From NCBI RefSeq assembly GCF_003073045.1, contig NC_037593.1, positions 18,032,725-18,096,724 on the forward strand: 64,000 bases of DNA. The letters run 5' to 3'. The position numbers and the translations under genes are program-made. The first letter of the stretch is position 1. Every line of letters starts with the position of its first letter. This DNA comes from Pomacea canaliculata (Eukaryota; Mollusca; Gastropoda; Architaenioglossa; Ampullariidae). The notes under the pieces are model-generated. The model saw only the letters and a list, made by a program, of their open reading frames with translations. It had not been told where the DNA came from and searched no databases. This document shows positions 46,389-57,900 of this stretch, piece after piece.

Positions 46389-49300
46389 CTAACTTCTAAG
46401 TTCCTGGCACTGGACGCACCTTTCCATTTCCTGTGCATACTCCTCTGCTTGAATAGTGGTCTGGCTTATGTTAAACTTGTCTTGGATCAGGAAGGTAGCC
46501 GTTTTCACAATCTGCAGAGGACTCACCCCATCTCCTGCAACATAACCAGAAAAATTCTTATAAACAGACTTCTTTTTTGCTTGACAGAAGCGCTGCACTT
46601 GACTTATTGTGACACTTTGATATCATACAAAATACAAGGGAAGGGGAAAAGTGGCTTCATTTCTTTTCGCTTTGTTTCTTCTTTCTTTCAGATAGGATTC
46701 GGGAAGCTTCAAATTCAGAATACTCCTAATCCAAGCTAGAAAACTATGATGAGCAAAACAACATCTGGTAGCACACGTTTTGCTTAAGCAGGATGGTATA
46801 CTTACTTATGACAAGATGGACAGACATAGCTGCCCTGTTTAAGGTGAGAGACCACACCCTTAAATCATGTAAATCTTGGACACCTTCTAGGTTTAGTAAG
46901 GCATGCCTCACTTCTTCGAACCTTATGCTCCGTGGGGTTCCTGAAAGAAAGAAAACCGAAAGGAAAGAAAATATCTACTGTCTGAAGAGGGGAAAAAATC
47001 TTCACCTCCATATTTCATCAAGATAATAAAAATTTTAAATAAAGATATTCTTAAATGAATAAACAACGAACTTTCTGGTTAATGTTGAAGAAAACGTTGC
47101 GAAAATACTGAGTTGGGGTCAAAAGATATGGATATGGATATAAATATTCATATATTGATATAAATGGCTAAATATAAGTGCTAGCAGATGTGTACAGTTA
47201 AATGCCTGTTCTCACCCTCCATGAGTATCAATGTGATGTCGCGCAAAATGTTCAAAGTAGTAACGAGGACAAAAATGGAAAACAGGAACGTACAGATGGG
47301 GTCTGCTATCTTCCATTCAGGCTGAAAAATGCAGTTCCAGCACATGCAATACATCAGTATATTTTTCTTTATAACTCGAGAATTTACAGTAACAAAACCA
47401 ACACTTTACTTCGTTTAGTAAGCTTCGGTTTCAGTCAATTTTATATTTAAATAAACTATTTCAAACCAGAACGATGCTTTACTTTAAACGCAGCCAAGCT
47501 ATTATCAATGACTACGAAGAAATCATATAGCTGATGGCGCGATTTTAATGTCTTTTAAAATATTTTGTGTCTTTTCAGTTGGGTATATATTGCTTTGTCT
47601 GATGTCTCGGGGAATAACTTTGTTTACATCTATTACGAAAAAAACCTGAACATATCAAGTCAACAAAAGATTCATCATGAAAAACAATTGCACTCACTAT
47701 TTTGAAATAATTTTTGCATGGCTCCAGACCAAGAAACCAACATATATTTTTGATATTTAAAATCCTCAAAAAGCAATTTATTACACTATACTTCACCTTA
47801 AAATAGATAATGATAGCAGCCACTAGGACTCCCACACTTTGGCACAGATCGCCCAAGACATGGATGAAAGCAGCTCTGACATTTATGTTCGAAGTTTTTT
47901 TGGGACTTTGGCTCGATGGTACCTGGGTATGGTTATTTTCTGTTCTTGTCATGCTGCCATAGTGGTCACCAATGGCGTAGCCATTATCTGGTGATAATAG
48001 AGAGGTGGTGGACATGGACCTCTCACGTTGTGAACTGCTGTGACTGTGACTGTGGCCATGTCCATGATCGTGCTGATGTAAAGATATAGCCATACTGAAA
48101 CGACAATGTCAAAGTGTCCAAACTACGACAAGAATATTTTTGTCTATAAATTAACTATGTTTCTATTCTTCATTGTTTGGATTTTTTTTATGAGAAAGTG
48201 TTATACCTGATCATCTTTCAGCGAGCCTGAAAAGAGGTGCGTTTTTGTAAATCTGAAGAAATTGCAGTCAATTTATATTTGGACTAGGCTTTTTTTTTTT
48301 TTCAAGTATCGTAAATTTCGGACTATAAGCCGCGACTTTTTCCATCAGCTGTAAACCCTGCAGTTTTTTCAGATTCTGATTAATTTTCGATGAGCTCCAT
48401 GTTAAAGTGTGAACTGTTCATGTTCTTACAGTGTTAATTGCTTAACTGCTCACAATTTAAAATCAAAGCCACAAATAATTGAAGCATTTAAATTAGCTGC
48501 TGAAGCACACATTCATCATGGGAGACGAAATGCCTACGATGCAGCTTTTAAGTTGTAATATACTTGTGGGTTTTAAACCAGTGCGGCTTATTTGTGAAAA
48601 AAAGTAGAGATTTAAAAAAAATTTAGCTGGTGAGGCTTATATACAGGTGCGCTCAATAGACTGAAATTAAGCAACTTTTTACTGAGTGTGAGGAGAGATC
48701 CGAGAGAGGTAAGAACAGCCTGATATATAGAGACAAGAATCATTAGAATGTTCTAAATGTTATACTCCTTCTCACAATGTTTGGATAAAATATTCTAGTA
48801 GCCAGCAAAAATTGAATTACAATCAGCAACAGTCATGCATGAGTGACTACAACACAGTCCAACTCACATGATATTGTAAACAACACCAGTAACAGACGTA
48901 ATCAGCATGATCGTGGCATCAATTTTGTAGTTTTCATTTTGTATGCGCTGAACACCGGAATACACCAGCACAGCAGCTATTGTCCATAACATTATAATGG
49001 ACAACAGTGCACCAAGAACTTCTGGAAATAAATAAAAATAGTCAAGATTAATACTTAATATTTTTTTCTCTCTATCTTGGGGCTTTAGCCTTCTCGTTCT
49101 TTACATAAAGGGGGGTACTGCATTCGTACCTCCAGACCGTAAAAATACCCATACATTTCAAACTGTAGAGGGCCCAAAGGACGCATTTTTGTACGAAAAA
49201 GAAAATATCAAACGCTCACTCAGACCAGGCATACAAACTAACTAGTCACCTGCTCTGTACCAGCCGAAATTGAATCGCGCTGTAGACGGTCGACTCGAAA

Positions 49301-52276
49301 GATGCAAAGCCATTAGACCAATCATGAAGCTGGCGAAATCGGTCAGCAGGTGAGCAGCATCGGACATCACAGCCAGACTGTGCGCAAAGTAGCCACCTGG
49401 TGAAGATGTAGACCAATACAGAATCTCTCGATGAGGTGTAATATATCAATTGAAACATGTGCTCACAGACGCAACAACCATAAAAACACAATACACATAG
49501 AAAACACGAATACTATGCTTATTTCTATTCTTTCACGAAATATGCCCGTCATCTTTGGACTCAAGAGAAACCTGCTGCACCAAACTTACCAACGAGCTCC
49601 CCGACCATGAAGATGAGACAAAGGAAGCTAGCGATGAGCAGCCGCTTTCTTGCTTTCTTGTCCAGACGCGATTCATCTGGCCATTTGTGACAATGACTCC
49701 TTTCTTTAAGCCCTTGGACTACAAAAATTCCAAAGTATGTGAACACCATAGCTAGTAAATAATAATTAGTTACTGTTGTTTTTTAAGAACCCTTTCAAAG
49801 ATGACTCTGTGAACATCTCAATTAAGCGAGTAAAACAGCTTTATAAGAGAGGAAAAAAATAATAAGGAAGCTATGTTATCACAGTATTGTAATAAACTTG
49901 TGAAATTAGAAGAAAACAACGAAAGAAGGTTATTTTAAACAGTCGAAAGTAACATGTTTAATCATGATGCTTAGCAAGTATTGTATATCGACGAAAAAGG
50001 GTCAAAGGTTCATTTAGTCACCTTGCTTTCCCCGACTCTCTTCTGTTCCGCAGTCTTGCCAAACTTCAGTTGTTTCGTCAAGTTCATGCCTAATCATTTT
50101 AGAAGAATACAATTAAAAAGATTGTTAGTCCAGTTTTTCATGAGTGTGAACAGGTATGTATAATAAAATGCGACTTCAATGACAGAGGCGATAAATTTGA
50201 GTATATTTCTGAGTTTGTCAAATCAAAAACGACGTAAATTGTTATTCAAATTCTACAGGAAAACCCGAAAGCATGGTACTGTATGTTTGGTACAGAAAAT
50301 AGAGATCCTGAAGAACCTTCTGAAATGTATAGCAATTATCCGCGACAACCTCAAAAAGAAAAAAACGCAAAACCAAAAGCTGTTTTCTGTATATTTAACA
50401 CAGTTCCTCGAGTATGTTTTTCCTTTCTTTCCTACGCCGGTAACTTGCCCATCTCACCATTCCACCACCCATCCCCTTGACAGGTTATCATTAGGAATTA
50501 TGTGAAAACGGAGTAAAGCAAAAAAGTCTGTAGCTCCGCTCCCGAAGTTAGCCAGGTGGGGGACGAGATCCTATGTCCAAAGTGGGATACATGAAGTTTG
50601 CTCGCGGATACAACGTGAGGATCCGACATTAGGGAAGTTGAATTAAAACACTGCAAGAAAACAAAAGATGAAGATGAATGGGCAGCAGGATTCAATTTGA
50701 ATGAAGACGGGTTGTCTGAGCGAGCCCACTTGGAGCCTTCAAAGACATTCTACCGGCTCGAAGATCCTTTTTTGTCTAACCTCGAACCTTGGTTCCTTCC
50801 CCGCGCGAGAGGGAAAAATAGAATGCCACCTAGCCCGGCAAAACAATCTTCCTCAATCCTAGTCAGGCGGTATATGCAGCCAATTTATGACCAGCCTGTT
50901 TTGTTATTCTTATTGTTATGAAAAACGAGAGAGAGCTCGGGGACGGGGTGAGGGAGGGTACCTGAACTCCCCATCCGTGACAAATGAGCTCCAAGATACA
51001 AGTGCCCCGATATATATCGTCCGCGAAAAAGATTAGTCTATCAGTTAAACACTCTTTGAAATCAGTACCACCACAGTGGAGAAAGAGAAAGCTAAATCTG
51101 GTCAGCAGAGCACGGGGATCGAAAGCGAAAGGAGAAAGCAGCACAACTAAATCAGGAGAACAATCAGCTGTTTGAAAAATAAAAACTTTTTTGTTATCAA
51201 TGTTGTTGTTGGATTTGAACAGGACGAGCTGCACTTCCTAGAGTTTTTTTTCCTCGGTGTTGTAGGGAAGCAGAAGAACTTTACAACATTACGCAGAACG
51301 ATGGCATATGCTTCATAAGCAGTATGGTATATCGATAGCAGTATATATATATATCAGTCAAAATTGAGGTTTCGCAGCCTGCTGGCTGTCGGGACAGTGA
51401 ATTGAAAGTGGTTCATCCTATCTAGGGCGGAGCATACGAAATGTAAAGTCCAACAGCCTCAGAAAGGGAAAAGCAAAGGATTACTTGGGCTATTAAAGCA
51501 TGCTGATATAAAAGCATGCTGATGTTCTAAATCACATTTAAAAAGTGGGTTGCAAATAAATCGGTTACTTACAATCGTATCTAAAACACAGCTTAGGGCG
51601 GATTCATTTACAAGAAACCCAAAACAAAAAACTGAACATAATGCGTGAAGATGGCGGACTCACTGGACTGGAACAGTGTCGAATGAGTTGTGTGAGTAGT
51701 TTTGACAAGAACAGCTCCTAGCGATGCCTTCGTAACCTTGACTTATAGCTTGCAGTTTGTGAGTGGGACGGAAAGGTTGCAGTCTACGGAAACAGTGGCG
51801 TAGGAAGCAGGGGTGGGTGGGGGGCAAGACTTCAACCACCCCCTCAAAGAAGATACAGAGGCAACAAGAACATGAACATCGTTCACTATCAGCATTGAGT
51901 TTGATCCCCCAAAGCGGAGCACTGCTTTGAAAAAAATAGGGAACATTGGACCAATGACGTGTATAGGTGGACTGCTGTCTGTCTGCCAAGAACAACGCTT
52001 AGCCTCTTGCGAAGTTCTCCGCTGTTAGTCTCGGCGAGCCTAAACAAAAAAATGTAACTAAACCGGAAGCTTTGTTGTCTAATGCCTCGTTTTAGCAGTT
52101 AACTGGAAAAAAAATCGTCTACCAGCAGTCCAGTAATGCAAGTTCGTGGTTGGACACTGGCTCTGTTTACTTCGAGGATTCGAACAAATTCCACCGTCAC
52201 AGCAACTGGTTTCAATGCGTAACAACTTAGGAAGTTCATTTAGTTTTGCAATGGCATTCTTCTGTTTTTCTGTCAT
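46389..52276 (-). CDS. Zinc transporter, SLC30A2/3/8 (ZnT) type, gene B (406 aa)
   Basis: Tandem paralogue of ZnT-A with the same expected role. Exons on minus: 52276-52171 (tentative), 49718-49590, 49396-49250, 49021-48868, 48094-47797, 47321-47216, 46940-46806 and 46534-46389. Lengths 147, 154, 106, 135 and 146 nt are identical to the corresponding ZnT-A exons. Zinc-site pairs are DAAHLLTDFASF (H94/D98) and AAFIHVLGDLCQS (H257/D261). The His-rich loop is shorter (HQHDHGHGHSHSHSSS), and the C-terminus carries CVQCQEL. Downstream of exon 1 the gene is secure. The first exon (MTEKQKNAIAKLNELPKLLR, then ETSCCDGGICSNPR) was chosen because its ATG has an in-frame TAG upstream and its donor (CGAA then gtaaac) gives the required phase 1. 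No homologue supports it. A 2.5 kb first intron contains a dispersed repeat just after the donor. Confidence 0.85.
48312..48669 (+). mobile_element. pogo-type MITE in ZnT-B intron
   Basis: Imperfect inverted ends, taaatttcggactataagcc (left) and gctcaatagactgaaatta (right), abut TA on both sides, as expected of Tc1/mariner-pogo elements. GACTATAAGCCGCGAC and the internal gtgcggcttatttgtg echo each other. Around 48515-48557 the DNA reads RRNAYDAAFKL then a stop, the start of the Brinker-type DNA-binding domain found at the N-terminus of some pogo/Tigger transposases (usual form RR.YT.AFKL.V). The rest of the transposase is absent. A non-autonomous deletion derivative about 358 bp long. Confidence 0.7.
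51958..52151 (-). repeat. Dispersed repeat of unknown class, copy 3
   Basis: Reverse complement of the 13966-14143 chain: GGACTGCTGGTAGACGA, CTGCTAAAACGAGGCATTAG, AAGCTTCCGGTTTAGTTACA, AGAACTTCGCAAGAGGCTAA, CTTGGCAGACAGACAGCAGT. It starts about 20 bp downstream of the putative ZnT-B exon 1 donor. Confidence 0.85.
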
Positions 52277-54919
52277 GTCATTTCTCGCACTGTCTTCTGA
52301 TTTAAAATTATTGCACAATCTCTAATTACACCATGCAGCGTTTTGATAATGTCTACTCAGGCGACTGAAAGCTCTCTCTCTCTCACGACGGTTCATTAAT
52401 GTCACTCGACAACACAATTAAAAAGCTTATTTGAAGTGCCTCCGACCTTTTGTTTAAGGCGCGGTTATAAGGAAAACATGTTTTTGTTCTGCAAAATTTT
52501 GACCGGACATGATTCAGAACGTCAGAGTCACTACAATACTAATCAAACCCAATGCAGAGAGATTAAATACAGCAAAATAAATAAATAACTACCCCCCCCC
52601 AAAAAAAAAAAAAGAAATAATGAAAAGTTGTCACTGAAATCCTTATCTTAAAATAGGAATGAGACAGGTGTTCGTGTGCTTGTTTACTTATTGTCTTTCA
52701 TTCACTACCACGTTATGGATGTCATTTGGGTAGCAGTATAATCTGTCATTTATCATTGCTATCTATCGTTGTTAGTTACCTTGGTTTTCCCTTTTAACTT
52801 TCCGGATGTCACAGGTAACCAACACTGTTGGTGTGCAAAGTTTTCCTGCCACTAGGCAGATCGAATTTCAAACTAGCGATCGACCCTCTGTGCAAGTCGA
52901 GCGTACCAGCAAGACATCACAAAATTTTCTTTTCTTTCATTTCTTCTTTCGTTACTCCTTTCTCCCTTCTTCATTTAAGAATGTTTTGAATAACTCAGAC
53001 AAACAGTATTCGTGGTAAAAATTTGAAATATAAACGACGTTAACAACGTAACCAAAGACATTCATTTCGATTCCATAGCTCCATATTTTAAAGTAATTTT
53101 CAATCATGAACCTATCAAAACATGAAACTGATGGCCAAACTTACGTGAATTCTATACGGCTGGTAGTTGACCTGCGTGCCATATCGATGTGACAGGGAGC
53201 AACTGATTTTAAACACGACAAAAAGTGAACGAGGCCACCAGCCTTAGCCTGCAGATTTCTTAGCAACCACGTGACAGGGAAGGAAAACGATCAAGCCAAT
53301 TGTTTCTTTGAGAGTTCATCTAAGTTTAGTCACTTGCGACAAAACAAAAGATGTGTAATAGAAAACTAGCTCCAAATAATCATTGGGCAAATAACGTTTG
53401 TGTGGAAATTGCATATACCGGGCTCGTGTGCGTTGATGTACATCCAGGGTGCGACAAGGAGTCGCGACTATATTTTTCCTACAGGATTTTGGCATTGACC
53501 TGCTTTACGCATGCGCGGATCGACATTTCTCCGAAATCATATTTTCATACTCCGAAATCATAACCCTGCCCCTAAGTATACGGGCCTGTCCGGAAGAGTC
53601 TCTTGAAACATTTCATCTCGAAAGCCTGGATCCGCCGCTCCCTGTTCTGACAAATCCTTATATTTACGAGGGCAACAGAACAGGCAAAAGTTATGCTTTT
53701 TTTTTTTTTATATCGCGATTTATGGAAAGAAAAAGAAACACTACAAAAGAGGACGCAGAGATTTTTTGACACACTGACTTACAAACCTAGAGTGTCATTA
53801 AAATGATTATAAAGTTTATTACATATATATAATTTCTTAATTTGTAGTTGCGATAATGTACCGCGGGTGAGTCGTTTTTCAATGAGAATAGTTTCTTGTT
53901 AAGTGATATATGATTGCGTTGGAGTTTAACACTGAAAGCAGCACATGCTGTGATGTTTGCTACTACTAAGTACGCATCCTTCTTTTGTTTACTAATGTGC
54001 GAGTGGGATCATACGTCGTTCATTAATTGTCACCATGGGTTTTTTTCCTCACCCCACAAAAGCCGATCGAGCATCTAAATTCCCACGCCACTGCGCGCGT
54101 CATTCGATCATTTGCTGATGCGTGTGTGTCTTGTATTGTTGATTGTCGATTAGTTTGAAGGTGTTTTTTTTTTTTTTTTTGGTGCATAGCACATTGAACT
54201 CGCCTCCACACGGGGAACCGCTACTTCTGAGTCCATGTTTTAAATCACTGAAGATCACCAAATATCACAACTGACTTTAGAAGTATATTTACGATTATCC
54301 ATTTTCCTCCATCAACTGTAATTATGTATGTAATAGACAACTTTATTCTGTAAAATCTTGTGGCCGCAAATATATAAATTGTCTATTACTCTAAACATAT
54401 AAATATTAAGAAGCATATATACATACTTATGGCATGATCACGCCTTTGACCCGGCATTTAAAATTAACAAGAATTTAGTCTGGGTGTAACAAAAATCTAC
54501 ATCATTTTACCGCATAAAATGCATACGTCCGTGCAGAGACCAACAACTATCCCCACTAACATACACAGACAGTGAGACACACCAACACTGACGGCCCACA
54601 TGTTACCACAGGTTGTTACTGTGTCACATCCCGCGGTCAATGAAATTTCCTCCTTTGCTAACCATTCCACCAATTAATTGGTTGAAATATTAATTAATTA
54701 AAACAATATCCTGCAAAAATACCTTAATCTTTAGTAGCATCGAATATGTAGGCAAGGATGAGACTTTTTCTTTTTTTTTAAAGTTGTTTATTTCCAAATT
54801 TTTGTATCCGCTCAGGTAAACTTTTTAATGTCTTCCGGGAGACACCGGAAGCTTTACTACAAACCGAGCGGCAGGTTTGTCTTCGATCTAAGTTTAAGGT
54901 GTTCACTGGATTTACTAAG
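52277..54919. other. Divergent intergenic region between ZnT-B and SNRNP40
   Basis: The two genes point away from each other. No coding family recognised; the 53449-53769 frame is open but motif-free. Promoters for both genes should lie here. A T17 tract is at about 54165-54181. No TATA or known motif could be assigned with confidence. Confidence 0.5.
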
Positions 54920-57900
54920 ATGGATCTGAAACGCAAGGCCATGGATGGTGCTTTAGTGGTAGCAAAGAAACCACGGAACGAGCTTGTTGCTGTTTCGGGC
55001 GACGAAAACATGTCTTTGATGCAGACGGTACGCTTGCTGCATGGTGTTTAGTTAGTATACACACGCAGGGAATAAGGTATTACTGGGAAAGACATTTAGT
55101 TGTGCGTCAACATCTTATTACAGAAATCTGTTAGTGGAATAGCTCAATAAATGAAATGATTGAAATGTTCTATAATTATGCCTATATAATACTATATAAT
55201 TGTTAGACTACGTTTGCTGACAAAATTTGTTGAAAAGTGATATATGCAGTGGAGCAGAGATATTATATCATTTTGTTTGGCACTTCTCATAAAAAAGAGC
55301 AGTTTTGAGATAAGATATTTACTCATTGCTTCAAAGCCATTTAGATTTTCTTCATGTATTTTCACCTTTGATTTTGAAGCTATCTTCACCAGTGATTAAA
55401 ACAATATTCAAGACATGAATTTTGCATAATTTTTTTTTTGTAAAAAATGTGGTAGGCTGTAATTTGACAGCCATGGAAACAACTTTAGAATGGCTTACTA
55501 TGCATTGACAGAGGTTGTTATGGATACCATAACATACTTAGGGGATAAAACCCTACAATGTATATCCAGGAACCCAACCTCTAATCCTAACCTTAATTCT
55601 AGTCCCCTTTACTGATTTGCAAACAGTTTCATGGGCCCTCATAAAGTAAATTTTAATCTATCATGCTGCAGTCTTTCATGCTGAATCATCATTTGTAAAA
55701 TAAATAATCTTTTATCAGGGACCACCAAGGACTTCAAACCTTTTGGCCCCTATCATGCTGCTAACGGGTCATGAGGGCGAGATTTACACAGCCAAGTTCT
55801 CACCAGATGGTCATTTTCTAGCATCTGCGGGCTATGATAGGCTTATATGTAAGCTGCTACTTTTCTGTTTTTTCATTTATTTGATTTATTGCTAACATAT
55901 TCCTGTTGTGGAATAAAAAGCAATTGAGTGAAAGGAAGTGTTAGATCCTTTTGATGATGACATAGTCATTATTTGTCAGTTGATAATTTTTCCAGCTTTG
56001 CCATTGTTTAAAGAGTATGGTAATTACAACTTTCATAAAAAATGCTTTTCAGACTTTTGGGCAGTTTATGGAGAATGTGAAAACTTTGCAATACTAAAGG
56101 GGCATACTGGTGCAGTAATGGAACTGCAATTTTCAACAGATGGAACGTAAGTTGAATGCAGAGGTAATCAATAGAACTTAGACAAAATATGGTTCAGTGG
56201 TATGATTTGTAGATCCATCATAAAGATTATACGGAAGATAAGAAGAATATTTTATTGTTTAGGCCATCAGTCCCTATATTATACTGAATGGCACGGTGAT
56301 CATTTAACAAATGGTATTTATTTATAATATAGTCGATATATCAATGTTATATGTCAAACTGCATCCAACATTAATTTCTGGTGTTTCTTTTACCCTTGAA
56401 TTTGCAACAATTTTATTGTGAGGGTTGGTTCTACCTCTTATTTTGTCAGTGGCTAAGGATGTCATGACAAGCTAGTCTAACCAGTCACATGATGAAATTC
56501 ATGATCCTCAGCGATAATGTCATGACAAACACTTCACTATCAGCAGCTCTGGACTTACCCAGAAAATTGCAATAATAGTTAATTCATTTTTTATCTTTTC
56601 TTTCTTTTCTTCTCTTTCTCATATGTTTTATTCATGTACTTCTAAATTGTTCTAATGTTTAAAATATTTTGGGCTGTCTGGCAGCATGTGCTTCTCGTGC
56701 TCGACAGACAAAACGTTGGCAGTATGGGACACAGAGGCAGGAGTAAGAATGCGAAAGTTGAAAGGTCATCAATCTTTTGTCAACTCGGTGAGTCCGGCAC
56801 GCAGGGGACCCCAGTATCTGTGCAGTGGTAGTGATGATGGCACTATCAAGGTGAGTCAAAGCCTTATTTAGAGTCTTCTACTATCTTGCTCTTATTTATG
56901 TTGTTCTTTATTGTTTTGACTGATTTGACCAGCGCCTTTTGCACTGGCATCATCATCCTCTTACAATGTTGACAAAGTAGATTTACTTTAATAAGCTATG
57001 GCTTACAGATGAAAAAAAAAAACTTTTTGGCTGTGGTTTAGTTTCAAGAAGTGAAGAATGACTAAATCAAAAAATATAAATGTGACCTTTATAGCAAGGA
57101 AGGGAAACTTTCGAATATGGGACACAAGACAGATAAATCATTGATGACGATGACAACTTTAACTATTATATAATATTGTTGTTAGGTTTTATTAGAATTA
57201 TGGGCGAAATTCTAACATACTTCAAAGCCTTTCATGTGGACACTTCACCATCATTCTTTCAGATGTGGGATGCTCGTAAGAAGGGTGTTATCAACACCTT
57301 TCAGTCAACATATCAAGTGACAGCAGTTTCTTTTAATGACACAGCAGAGCAGATTTTTTCTGGAGGAATTGATAACGATATCAAGGCAAGTGACAAATAT
57401 TTTAAAGAAATTTGGTTTTACCAGTGCTAAACCATTTTCAATCCAGTATTTTGTCAAATAAAACAGAATGTGTGCATTCAGACCATTAAGAAAAGCTGGA
57501 GTTAGGGCTTAAGGAATGCAACTTGTCAAAAATGATGCAATAACACCATATTTCATGTGTCTGCATGAATACATGAAAGTACAGTTATTGAATACATGAA
57601 AGTACAGTTATTTCTACGAAATACAAGCTTGTGTGTTGCAGTCGCTGAAAGTAAGATTGATAACTAGTATTTTAATGAGTATTGTTTCTATATACTTTGT
57701 AAAACATTCCATCTGTCGCTAGGTTTGGGATCTTCGTAAAAATGATGTGGCATACCGCATGCGAGGCCATTCAGATACTGTGACAGGTTTGAAGCTAAGC
57801 CCTGATGGGTCTTACCTTCTATCTAATGCAATGGACAACACTTGTAAGCTCACTTTAACCTCATTTTTGCTGTACAGGTTTTTTTTTCTTTTTTTTTTAA

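Noticed and set aside
50863-51234. 123-codon minus-strand ORF in ZnT-B intron 1
   Set aside because: No motif, no phase-compatible splice ends, and a different frame is open on the other strand.
53449-53769. 106-codon plus ORF upstream of SNRNP40
   Set aside because: No family resemblance, ends in a poly-T/A low-complexity run, and not needed by either neighbouring gene.
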